In this document: positions 38,072 through 46,082 of the stretch, piece after piece
Position numbering within the stretch: the first letter of the stretch is position 1
Layout: every line of letters begins with the position of its first letter
DNA from: Fundidesulfovibrio magnetotacticus
GTDB lineage: Bacteria > Desulfobacterota > Desulfovibrionia > Desulfovibrionales > Desulfovibrionaceae
Length of the DNA stretch: 64,000 nucleotides
NCBI RefSeq assembly: GCF_013019105.1
Contig: NZ_BLTE01000007.1
Location: 1 to 64,000 of the forward strand
Direction: 5' to 3'
Position numbers and translations under genes: made by a program
The notes under the pieces: generated by a model
The model's database searches: none
The model's input: only the letters and a program-made list of their open reading frames with translations
What the model was told of the DNA's origin: nothing

Positions 38072-40513
38072 ATGAGCGCAGTATCACTGACACGATTGAT
38101 TATCATTGTTGCATCCATTGTCTGCTTGAGTAACGAGTGCACCGCAGCATCCACCGAGCAACAAAAAACCTGCGAGCTGTCATTGCCCTTCGCCGCCAAC
38201 GTTGCGCCAGATCAAGAATGGTACACGCTGGGGACGACACCACTTCGCCTGACCATCCCGAAGTTCACACTTCCGGGTAACAAGCCTCGTGTGGAATCCG
38301 CCAGTCTTTTGCTGTACTACCGCTACGAACCCGACTGGACCGACGTGTCCCTCAAGCTGGTGGTCGAGGGTCTCGACGGATCCCCGATGGTCTCCACACC
38401 ATGGTATGGCGCCAACCACCCCCAAAAGACCCCGCACGGTCGCTGGTACGAGTTCCCCTTGCCCAGGGAGACCGTCGAGGCCTGGGCCACCGGGAAAGGA
38501 TCCCCCGGAGCTCTGGTGCGTCGAGAATATGTTGGCGGTGGGCGCAACCCCAACCACCCCCTGGTATTCGGCAGCCCCAATGGGAGCGAGAGCGTTCGCC
38601 CGGTCCTCAAGCTCCGGTGCTCATTTTCGGGCGTTGCAGCTCCAACCCCTCCCGAATGGTCCATGCAGCCCCCACCAAACCCGGTTAAGGACAAGGTGCT
38701 GCTCACGTGGGAGCACAAGGCCCCCCACGACTTCAACCAAGGCGCCCAGGTTTCCTACCAGATCGAGACGTCGCAGGACCGGTCCAACTGGGTACCTTTG
38801 GCGCAATTGCCCGGCGACAAGCGGAAGGCTTTTCTCCCCATGGATGGAGTCCGGCCTGGGGGCCAAGTCCACATAAGGATCCGAGCAGTCAACGATCTCG
38901 GCGCCGCCAGCCCCTGGGTGCAAACGGACAAGCCCTATGTCCAGGCCGCGCCGGAGGAGTCGGCTCTCGAGGCTTATTTCGAGTCCCCCCTGCGCAAGAT
39001 CATGCGTTTCGACCTGCCCCAAAGGCCCTCCTCTCCGCCGACATTCTTTGCCGCGCGGGGCGAGTCCGAGCTGATCCAGCTTGTGCTCACCGGAGCGGCA
39101 ACCCTAGACGACCTCCGCGTGACAATTTCCCCCCTTCAGGGGCCCGGTGGATCGGCCATCGCGGACGACAACGTCTGCATCTACCGTCAGGAGTATATCA
39201 ACCTCACCAAACCTTCCAAAAACGTCGGAAGGATCGGCTGGTGGCCTGACGCTTTGGTTCCTCTCCGAGACGCATATTTCGGTGAATCTCGTGCAAAGCG
39301 ACCAATGGTCAAGAATGGCGGGGAGAATGAATCGTTCTGGATTGAGATCGACGTCCCGTCAAATCAGACACCTGGTACGTATCGAGGAACCGTCCGTGTT
39401 GACAGTGGAAGCGTGCTGCAGAAGGAGATCCCGCTGGCGTTTACTGTCCGAAACTTCACCATACCAGTTCAACAGACGCTACGGACATCATTCGGCTGCG
39501 ACCCGACATACCTTGGCAAGAACTACAATATATACACCAAGGAAGCATCCAAGCACCGCATCTCACTATATGGCGGATATTTCACAATCACTGGGGTCTA
39601 TGACGTCAACTCTGACACGTGCAGCATCAATGCGAAGCAGGCTGAACAGTATTACGAATCGGCTATGACTGGAAAGGGCATGCCGCATGGACGTTCCTTC
39701 GACTCCATCAACGTCTCCGGCAAGCCGGATGTGAACTCCGATCAAGCCTGGGTGGCCTATTGGCGCGCGGTGCAGGCCTACCTTGAAAGCAAAGGCTGGT
39801 TGGACAGAACCTATGTTTACGTGTGGGACGAACCCCGCGACAGCGACATTCCCGAGCTGGCCCGGAGAGCACGGCTGATCAAGGCCGGAGCCCCGAAACT
39901 GCGCACCCTGGTCACCACGGAATGCCGCCCGGAGTTACGCGGACTGATCGACATCTGGTGCCCCGTGATCAACTTCTACGACAGCAAGGACAAGCACGGC
40001 GGCGAGGAACTTTACCGGTCGCGACAGAAGTCGGGGGAGCAGGTGTGGTGGTATACCTCCATGATGTCGGAGGAGACCAAAAGCCTGCCCAGCTACTTCA
40101 TCGACGCCAGCGCCGTCTCGCCGCGTGTCGTCGGATGGCTCACCTGGCAACGCGGTGTGCAGGGAGTGCTTTACTACCACATGGCTTTAGCCTGGAAGAA
40201 CCGCCCGTGGGAAAACCAGTTCGCATTCGACGCCAACGGGGACGGTACGCTCTGGTATCCGGGGACGCCGGACGTCATCGGAGGGACCAAAGAGATTCCC
40301 GTGCCTTCCATCAGGCTCAAGGCGATTCGAGACGGGTTTGAGGATTTCGAATACCTCGCCCTTCTGGAAAAGCTGGGCGGCCGGTCCGAGGCGGAAAGCA
40401 TCTGCGCACAGGTCGGAAACGGTCCCTTCGCTTGGCGGGACGACCCGGATGCCATGGCCAAAGCCCGCGCACTCCTGGCGGACGCCATCGAGCGGCGCGT
40501 CGGCGGGCAGTAA
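38072..40513 (+). CDS. Secreted glycoside hydrolase, GH123-like (DUF4091) with accessory domains
   Basis: 813 aa. Signal peptide (about 1-28, after ECTAA). Residues 30-190 form a jelly-roll/CBM-like domain resembling DNRLRE modules (SASLLLYYRYEPDWTDV). Residues 195-290 are fibronectin-III-like. The remainder is the DUF4091/GH123-type region: TPGTYRGTVRVDSG (beta sandwich), then YVYVWDEPRD with an Asp-Glu pair near 584-586, the position of the substrate-assisted catalytic pair in GH123, then WYTSMMSEE, YHMALAWKNRPWENQ and RLKAIRDGFEDFEYLALLE. GH123 enzymes act on beta-N-acetylgalactosaminides. In an EPS locus it may trim or release polymer containing an N-acetylhexosamine. Confidence 0.82.
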   Translation: MSAVSLTRLIIIVASIVCLSNECTAASTEQQKTCELSLPFAANVAPDQEWYTLGTTPLRLTIPKFTLPGNKPRVESASLLLYYRYEPDWTDVSLKLVVEGLDGSPMVSTPWYGANHPQKTPHGRWYEFPLPRETVEAWATGKGSPGALVRREYVGGGRNPNHPLVFGSPNGSESVRPVLKLRCSFSGVAAPTPPEWSMQPPPNPVKDKVLLTWEHKAPHDFNQGAQVSYQIETSQDRSNWVPLAQLPGDKRKAFLPMDGVRPGGQVHIRIRAVNDLGAASPWVQTDKPYVQAAPEESALEAYFESPLRKIMRFDLPQRPSSPPTFFAARGESELIQLVLTGAATLDDLRVTISPLQGPGGSAIADDNVCIYRQEYINLTKPSKNVGRIGWWPDALVPLRDAYFGESRAKRPMVKNGGENESFWIEIDVPSNQTPGTYRGTVRVDSGSVLQKEIPLAFTVRNFTIPVQQTLRTSFGCDPTYLGKNYNIYTKEASKHRISLYGGYFTITGVYDVNSDTCSINAKQAEQYYESAMTGKGMPHGRSFDSINVSGKPDVNSDQAWVAYWRAVQAYLESKGWLDRTYVYVWDEPRDSDIPELARRARLIKAGAPKLRTLVTTECRPELRGLIDIWCPVINFYDSKDKHGGEELYRSRQKSGEQVWWYTSMMSEETKSLPSYFIDASAVSPRVVGWLTWQRGVQGVLYYHMALAWKNRPWENQFAFDANGDGTLWYPGTPDVIGGTKEIPVPSIRLKAIRDGFEDFEYLALLEKLGGRSEAESICAQVGNGPFAWRDDPDAMAKARALLADAIERRVGGQ

Positions 40514-40580
40514 CCACATACTCCTGCCGCACCCCGCTACCCAGCCCTCGAGCCGCTTGTTAAGTTTCTTGGAATTCGCG

Positions 40581-40601
40581 GTCGGAAAAGTTTACGCCGA
40601 C
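40581..40601 (+). promoter_or_regulatory. Candidate PrsR-binding box upstream of PEP-CTERM gene 2
   Basis: GTCGGAAAAGTTTACG (40581-40596) plus CCGAC (40597-40601) forms an inverted repeat GTCGG-N11-CCGAC. The first 16 bases match the box at 5298-5313 in 13 positions. It begins 76 bp before the -24 element, against 77 bp in the other gene. Confidence 0.6.
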
Positions 40602-40656
40602 AGACCAGTTCGACCAGCCTTGACGAATTAGTCAATAATTACAAGCAACAACAAGA

Positions 40657-40672
40657 TGGCATTACACTTGCT
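40657..40672 (+). promoter_or_regulatory. Sigma54 (-24/-12) promoter of PEP-CTERM gene 2
   Basis: TGGCAT-N5-TTGCT is an essentially perfect match to the sigma54 consensus (TGGCAY, five bases, TTGCW). The start codon is at 40701, giving a leader of about 18 nt that is mostly ribosome-binding site. Confidence 0.85.
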
Positions 40673-40700
40673 GTACACGGTGAACAGGAGGACAGTAACC

Positions 40701-41606
40701 ATGAAAAAAATCAGGCTGATCATTGCGATTGTCGCGCTCATGTCTTTCGGTGGTGCTTTGCACGCGAATGCAACCCCGGCGTGGCCTACGCTGAGCGAAG
40801 GCGTTAACTCGCTCACCATGAACGGATGGGAATCGGGTTACCCGAATTCCTGGCCGCAGCTCAACAACCTGTATGGCACCATTTTCGCTGGCGTTCTCAA
40901 CGTCTCGCAAATGTACAGCGAAAATGGTTCCACCTCGGTCCAGACCTACAACAACCTCAACGCCGGGGCCGGATACCTCACCGGCGTGTTCATGGCCCAG
41001 GTGACGAATATCTCCTTGGCCAGCAACGGCGACGCCATCCTCACCCTGGGCGCTGTCGACTACACCTCCGGCCAGTTCGCGTCCCTGTCCAATGCATTCA
41101 AGGACGCCTTCGGCTCCTACGACGCCCAGAACGACACCTGGACCAAGGACAACGCTTCGGAAGTGCTCAAGATGTACTGGTCCACCGACCTCGCTTCCGT
41201 CCCCACCCAGACCTACTCCTCGACCAACGTGAACAACATCGTCAGCGGCGACCTCTGGTCCTCGTTCCAGCTCGGCAGCGCCGACGACTTCTCCGTGAAC
41301 ATCCTCAGCCAGTACGTCGGCGGCACCGTCCCGCAGGGCAACTACTTCGGCACCATGGACTTCAGCCTCTCCCCGACCGCCGGCCTGGCCGTGCAGACCC
41401 TGCTGGGCAACACCGGCGGCTGGCAGGCCGCGCAGGCCAGCGCCACCGGCCTGGGCCTGACCCGCACCCGTCAGACGGGCGACTACCAGGTGGCCATCGG
41501 CGACCGCGCCGAGATCTACGCCACCCCCGAACCCGCCACCATGATCGCCATGGGCTCCGGCCTCCTGGGCCTCTTCGGCCTGCGCCGCCGCGCCAGAAAG
41601 AACTAG
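40701..41606 (+). CDS. PEP-CTERM sorting domain protein 2
   Basis: 301 aa from the ATG at 40701 with AGGAGG 9 nt upstream. Signal peptide 1-24 (MKKIRLIIAIVALMSFGGAL, cleavage near ANA). The mature part is rich in Asn/Ser/Thr/Gly with a predicted beta fold and no known domain. The C-terminus has ATPEPATM, a hydrophobic helix ending GLFGLRRRARKN. A strong sigma54 promoter and terminator frame it as a single-gene unit, suggesting abundant, regulated expression of an exosortase substrate. Confidence 0.93.
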   Translation: MKKIRLIIAIVALMSFGGALHANATPAWPTLSEGVNSLTMNGWESGYPNSWPQLNNLYGTIFAGVLNVSQMYSENGSTSVQTYNNLNAGAGYLTGVFMAQVTNISLASNGDAILTLGAVDYTSGQFASLSNAFKDAFGSYDAQNDTWTKDNASEVLKMYWSTDLASVPTQTYSSTNVNNIVSGDLWSSFQLGSADDFSVNILSQYVGGTVPQGNYFGTMDFSLSPTAGLAVQTLLGNTGGWQAAQASATGLGLTRTRQTGDYQVAIGDRAEIYATPEPATMIAMGSGLLGLFGLRRRARKN

Positions 41607-41621
41607 AGTTCCCTTGCAGGC

Positions 41622-41660
41622 AAAGGCGGGGAAGCCGGTCTTCCCCGCCTTTCCTTTTTG
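41622..41660 (+). terminator. Strong terminator after PEP-CTERM gene 2
   Basis: A 12-bp perfect stem (AAAGGCGGGGAA, 41622-41633, pairing with 41641-41652) around a 7-nt loop is followed by CCTTTTT. It ends 13 bp before the next start codon. Confidence 0.85.
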
Positions 41661-41673
41661 ATCTGGAGGCACC

Positions 41674-42933
41674 TTGCGCATCCTCTGCATCCCATACTCC
41701 CACACCTTTTCGCACCTGGCCCGGCCACTGGCCGTGGCCCTGGAACTGCGCCGCCGGGGGCACGAGGTGCACTTCGCTGGGGAAAGCCCCAAGCTGCGAC
41801 ACGTGTCCGAGGCAGGATTCCAGGCCCACCCCCTGTTCGAGCCCGATCCCAAGGCTCTTTTCGACCGCATCCGGGAAGGAACGCTGCGCTTCGTCACCAC
41901 CAAAGAATTGAACCGGATGATCGAGGCGGACCTTGAACTGGCCGGCCGCCTGCGTCCGGACGTGGTCCTCACCGACGGGCGCTTTTCAGCGGCCATTTCC
42001 ATGCAACTGGGCGGACACAGGCATGCCGCCATCGTGAACGTTTCATCCTGCGAATACCGGGCGCTCCCCTATGTTCCCTTGTTCGAGGGGGTTCCGGAGC
42101 GTCTTGCGCCGCAGGGCTCCCTGGTCCGGCGCGTCCTGAACCGGGTGAACTTGGCCGTGGAGATGACGGTGTTCGACACGGCCATGGGCGACTTCTCAAG
42201 GCTTTCCAGACGACACTCGCTGCGCAAGAGAGTCACGGCCACCAACTGCCTGACCGGGGCAGACATGACGCTGCTGGCCGACATCCCAGAATATTTCCCC
42301 ACACGCACCCTCCCGGCCGACACCCGCTACGTCGGCCCCCTGGGTTGGGAACTCCCCCAGGGCCGACCCGACTGGTGGCCCCTGCCCAGGCGCGACGGCC
42401 CCATGATCTACATGACCATGGGCACCACGGGTATTCCGGAATTCTTTCAGCGCGTGACGGACGTTTTCGAGGCGGAGGGATGGAACGCGGTGATCACCAC
42501 GGGCGGACAGACCCGGGATGTGGCCTCGCCAAGCCGCTTCATCCGGATCGAGGAATTCGTTGATGGGGAGTTGGTCATCGTGGAGAGCGACGTGGTGGTC
42601 TGCCACGGGGGCAACGGAAGCGTCTACCAGGCCCTGCGCCTGGGCAAGCCCATCGTGGGCATTCCCACCATCCCGGACCAGAAGTTCAACATGCGCCGCG
42701 TCCAGGCCCTGGGGGCGGGGCTCACCGTAACGCCGGAGGCCTTCCTGCGCTCCCCCGCGTCCCTCAAACAGGCCGTGGAGCGCGTCCTGGAGGATGCGGC
42801 GTACACCTCCGCGGCGCGACGCCTGGGGCAGATCATCCAGACCCGCGACGCCCCTCGCGCATGTGCCGAGGCCTTAGAGTCCCTGGGGGCTGGGGGACCG
42901 CCCCCACTGCGCGCCTGGCAGACCGTTAAATAA
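41674..42933 (+). CDS. GT1-like glycosyltransferase (MGT/UGT type)
   Basis: 419 aa from a TTG start at 41674, supported by GGAGG 5 nt upstream and by the family start RILCIPYSHTFSHLARPLAVALELRRRGHEV directly after it. The C-terminal donor site has IYMTMGTTG and VVCHGGNGSVYQALRLGKPIVGIP, the HGGxG-x-xxEAL-type signature of UGT-like enzymes. Such enzymes glycosylate lipids or small molecules more often than EPS repeats. The gene begins right after a strong terminator, so it depends on read-through or on a promoter I cannot see. Confidence 0.87.
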   Translation: MRILCIPYSHTFSHLARPLAVALELRRRGHEVHFAGESPKLRHVSEAGFQAHPLFEPDPKALFDRIREGTLRFVTTKELNRMIEADLELAGRLRPDVVLTDGRFSAAISMQLGGHRHAAIVNVSSCEYRALPYVPLFEGVPERLAPQGSLVRRVLNRVNLAVEMTVFDTAMGDFSRLSRRHSLRKRVTATNCLTGADMTLLADIPEYFPTRTLPADTRYVGPLGWELPQGRPDWWPLPRRDGPMIYMTMGTTGIPEFFQRVTDVFEAEGWNAVITTGGQTRDVASPSRFIRIEEFVDGELVIVESDVVVCHGGNGSVYQALRLGKPIVGIPTIPDQKFNMRRVQALGAGLTVTPEAFLRSPASLKQAVERVLEDAAYTSAARRLGQIIQTRDAPRACAEALESLGAGGPPPLRAWQTVK

Positions 42934-42943
42934 GTCGATTCTT

Positions 42944-43069
42944 GCAGCCTGCTCAAACAACTCGCTGGCAAGGCGCGGGGAAAAAGCCAAGCCCGAAGCG
43001 TATTTCCCATACGTGAGGGTTTGGCTTTTCCCCTGCAACGCAGCCAGCGAAGATTTTTCAAGAGGCTGC
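42944..43069. repeat. 126-bp long inverted repeat between convergent genes
   Basis: The two halves pair almost end to end: an outer GCAGCCT/AGGCTGC, an arm CGCTGGC/GCCAGCG, and an inner arm GGGGAAAAAGCCAAGCCC (42978-42995) facing GGGTTTGGCTTTTCCCC (43017-43033). A short loop around 43000-43012 separates them. It can act as a bidirectional terminator for the GT1 gene and the opposing ThiF gene, but it is longer than needed and may be a repetitive extragenic or MITE-like element. Confidence 0.75.
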
Positions 43070-45084
43070 TAGGGCTCGCGCAGTCTTCTGGGGGTGCCTT
43101 GGCTGATGGGCCGCGCATGCCCTGCCCGGAAGAGCATCACCGGCCAGCAGGCAGCTCCGAGCTCCGGAAAGAGCTTCTCGAACCCTTGCCAAACCTTTTC
43201 CAGGAGGGTCCGGTGCGCCTTACTGAAGGCATCCGGACCCTCCAGACGCCAGCGCAGCCAGAAGAGGGTGATGGCCGTCATGGGCTGAAGAGCAAGGCCC
43301 AGGCGGGTGGCCATGAGCCAGACGCGCTCCATCCCCATGCCGCCCTTCAGGAACCCCTCCACGTCGGCCTGCTCCGCGCACAAAAGCCCCGCGAGAGGGC
43401 TCGACAGCATGCCGAGGCGCGAATGCAGCGCAACCAGCCTGCCGAGACCTACGGTGTTGGCGACACGCATGGCCCACCAGGGACGCGTCAACCGCAGGAA
43501 GGCCTCGCCCGCCGCGCCGGCATGGAGGTTCTTGAGCGGCAGGCCGTCGTCATGCCCGGCCCCGTCGGGAGGTGTGAAGCGGGTCATGGAGGTGAAGTGC
43601 TCGTGCAGGTCGCGACGCTCCACCCGGATGCGGTCCGCAAGATAGACAAGACCAGCAAGCTCCCGGAGTCTCTTGGGATCATGCACGACGATCAGGCGGG
43701 AGGGCTCCGCCGACTCCACGAGACGCTTAACGCTGTAGGAGTCCACGGAGCGTCGGAAATACGGACGTCGATTGGTGCAGCGCGTCCAAACCGTTTCGCT
43801 AAGCACATCAGGGACAGCAACTGAGGGCTCAAGACGTATTTCCGCCATGCAATCCCTGTCGGCAGGATCGGGCAAGAGCTCAAACAAGGCCCTGAGGCCT
43901 GTATCCGGGGCTGAGCTAACCACATTCTGGACGGCTGCGCCACAGGCTATGACGGACGCCAACTGCCGGAAGTTGAAGAAACTACCGTCGCGGGATGGAT
44001 CGAGCCGGATGCTCAGGCCATTCTCCGTACGTTGGATGCGCCACGGCTGGCAGTTGTCGCCGGAGGGCGCCTGGCGAGCCGCCTGCTCCAGCCAGCCCAG
44101 TTGGTCGGGAGTCGGAGCCTGGCCCGCCGTGACGCCGACCGGTGTGGAGGGCACGCCGCGCGTCGCCTCGGACATGCCTGCCAGGAGAACGTTACGGACG
44201 TACCAAAGCTTGAGACGCTGGCTTGCCGAGGCGTTGCCCCGGCGCGGACGGGACCATTTGGACCGGCCCGTGGCAAGATCAACCTGCAGCGACCATGGGG
44301 CAGTTTTGAGCCCGGGACGCCCCCCTAGGAGCCGTACCGTTTCCGTGGCTGCCAAGGCTGCGCAGAGGAGGCAGGCAACCGCAAGCGACGGGCCCCGCCC
44401 CCTGGCCAGATCGACCTTCGCCGGATCGATCTGCCCCAGATGCAGCCCGGAAGGCGCCAGCCCGACCGCGAAGCGCAGCAGGCGTTCGCGCTCGGAAAGC
44501 CCCGGTCGGTTGTCGAAGTAGTCATCGAAGGTCATGGAGTCCGGAGCGAAGACCAGAAGCGACGCAGTATAACCCAGGGGGGCGGCCGTAACAACCGGGA
44601 TGCCCATTTCACGCGCCCTGTTGAAGAGCATCCTGCGGATGTTGAAGGCGCTGAAGTCCAGACCGTCCACGACAACGTTCACACCGGAGAGGAATTCGTC
44701 CAGATTGTCCGGGGTCAGCCCGTCGTGAAACGATGTCAGCGACGCACGGGGGTTGATCTGACGGATCTCCTCGACCATGGAGGACAGCTTGCTTTCGCCC
44801 AGATGGCGCACCGTGGCCCCGAATTGGCGGTTGAAATTCGCCAGTTCGTAGGCGTCCGGATCGGCCAAGTGAAAGCTCCCCACGCCAAGTCTGGCCAGAG
44901 TCATGCAGTGAAGCCCGCCGACGCCCCCCAGGCCGGGCACGGCCACTCGTGACAGGAAAAGTTTCTCCTGCTCCTGCGGGGTGAGAATGCCCAGGTTGCG
45001 GGAGAAGGCCGCCTCCATGAAAGCCCGGGCCTCGACGTCGAACAGTGACGACGCGACGGGGGGATCCTGTCCTTTGGTGGTCAT
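43069..45084 (-). CDS. ThiF (E1-like)/nitroreductase fusion protein
   Basis: 671 aa from the ATG at 45084, which overlaps the upstream stop (ATGA); an in-frame start at 45138 would add 18 residues. Residues about 30-300 are ThiF/E1-like: nucleotide loop VAVPGLGGVGG (about 47-57), DPDAYELANFNRQF with the family's Asp and NRQ, and VVDGLDFSAFNIR. I see no CxxC zinc pair. Residues about 330-670 are nitroreductase-like, opening with the FMN-site signature ARQAPSGDNCQPWRI. Fusions of this type (for example the mycobacterial Rv1355c family) have no settled function. By family chemistry the first half could adenylate a carboxylate and the second do flavin-dependent redox. It is translationally coupled to the N-acyl amino acid synthase. 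Confidence 0.85.
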   Translation of the reverse strand: MTTKGQDPPVASSLFDVEARAFMEAAFSRNLGILTPQEQEKLFLSRVAVPGLGGVGGLHCMTLARLGVGSFHLADPDAYELANFNRQFGATVRHLGESKLSSMVEEIRQINPRASLTSFHDGLTPDNLDEFLSGVNVVVDGLDFSAFNIRRMLFNRAREMGIPVVTAAPLGYTASLLVFAPDSMTFDDYFDNRPGLSERERLLRFAVGLAPSGLHLGQIDPAKVDLARGRGPSLAVACLLCAALAATETVRLLGGRPGLKTAPWSLQVDLATGRSKWSRPRRGNASASQRLKLWYVRNVLLAGMSEATRGVPSTPVGVTAGQAPTPDQLGWLEQAARQAPSGDNCQPWRIQRTENGLSIRLDPSRDGSFFNFRQLASVIACGAAVQNVVSSAPDTGLRALFELLPDPADRDCMAEIRLEPSVAVPDVLSETVWTRCTNRRPYFRRSVDSYSVKRLVESAEPSRLIVVHDPKRLRELAGLVYLADRIRVERRDLHEHFTSMTRFTPPDGAGHDDGLPLKNLHAGAAGEAFLRLTRPWWAMRVANTVGLGRLVALHSRLGMLSSPLAGLLCAEQADVEGFLKGGMGMERVWLMATRLGLALQPMTAITLFWLRWRLEGPDAFSKAHRTLLEKVWQGFEKLFPELGAACWPVMLFRAGHARPISQGTPRRLREP

Positions 45085-46022
45085 GATACAGGAGGGGGCG
45101 TTTGTGAGATGACGCAGCCGTATGTTTGCTTCAGCCATGCCAGTTGCCCAGGCGACAGCGCGTGGAGAACAAACGGATTTGAATGCAAGAGATGACGCAT
45201 TATGTCGTTGTCCAGAGAGTAATCTTTTTCAGAACTTTCGCCATCAACTTCATGACCTCCTGGACGCGCGTTGACCTTTACGAAGAATGCGTGAAGGTTC
45301 GTATCAAAGTCATTGTCATGATAGGCTTTGAAAAGTGCAGATTCGATATCGCGCATGTCGGCGCGAAGTGCGACAGCCGGAGCGTCCACCTTTCCGTAAT
45401 GCTTCGCCTCTCCAAATTCCTCAAACAGGAAAATTGACTTGTAGAATCTTACGTGCTTCGGGTTGACCATGATGCAGAGATCGTCAGCCCCCGTGGATAA
45501 GGCATAGGTGAAAATTGCCTTGGCCAGAAAGACGACAATGTTTTGCCACCGCCTGTGCGGTGATGTTGCCAAGGACCCGACCTCTATGATTTTACGACCC
45601 TGTGCACGAAGCGAGTCAAGTTCATCTTTGTAAAGCTCATCCATTGGAAGACCAAACTGCGGAGTATCTGGTATGTAGCTCATGGTCGATATGACCGTCA
45701 GATATGTCTTGAATACAAACACACATGTTTTCGGAAGGAGATGGTGGATGCCAAAGTGCATCCCGGACGTCAATGGAGACCGCAGGTAGCCTGAAGCGAC
45801 ATAGACATCATGGAGCACCCCGAAGGCCTGGGAATATTCCTCCATGGTCTCGGCGATCTTGATGCTCGGCCGATCGAGCGATTCAAGCTTGGCGTCGAGC
45901 AATGCGGAACGGCGGATACGTATGGTACGGCGACGATCCGCTCCAGAGGTGGAGCCGTCGTCCTGGGCGATTGGCGGAGGCAGTGGCGAGCCCGATGAGT
46001 TTGACAATGAAATATGTTGCAT
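45081..46022 (-). CDS. FeeM-type N-acyl amino acid synthase (PEP-CTERM/exosortase-associated acyltransferase)
   Basis: 313 aa from the ATG at 46022 (GGGAG 6 nt upstream); a GTG at 46049 is in frame but lacks a good site. After a Ser/Pro-rich N-terminus comes a GNAT-fold acyltransferase: IAETMEEYSQAFGVLHDVYV, LPKTCVFVFKTYLTVISTMSYIPD, IIEVGSLATSPHRR and DLCIMVNPKHVRFYKSIFLFEEFGE. These match the FeeM/NasP family, which uses acyl-ACP to N-acylate an amino acid and is known to be linked with PEP-CTERM/exosortase genomes. The gene is 60 bp after the sigma54 regulator. Amino-acid and chain-length preference cannot be read from sequence. Confidence 0.86.
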   Translation of the reverse strand: MQHISLSNSSGSPLPPPIAQDDGSTSGADRRRTIRIRRSALLDAKLESLDRPSIKIAETMEEYSQAFGVLHDVYVASGYLRSPLTSGMHFGIHHLLPKTCVFVFKTYLTVISTMSYIPDTPQFGLPMDELYKDELDSLRAQGRKIIEVGSLATSPHRRWQNIVVFLAKAIFTYALSTGADDLCIMVNPKHVRFYKSIFLFEEFGEAKHYGKVDAPAVALRADMRDIESALFKAYHDNDFDTNLHAFFVKVNARPGGHEVDGESSEKDYSLDNDIMRHLLHSNPFVLHALSPGQLAWLKQTYGCVISQTPPPVS

Positions 46023-46082
46023 GCAATGCTCCCAGGCAGAATGGGTCACTCATGCAAATTGCTTACCAGAAGTTGTTCAAAT

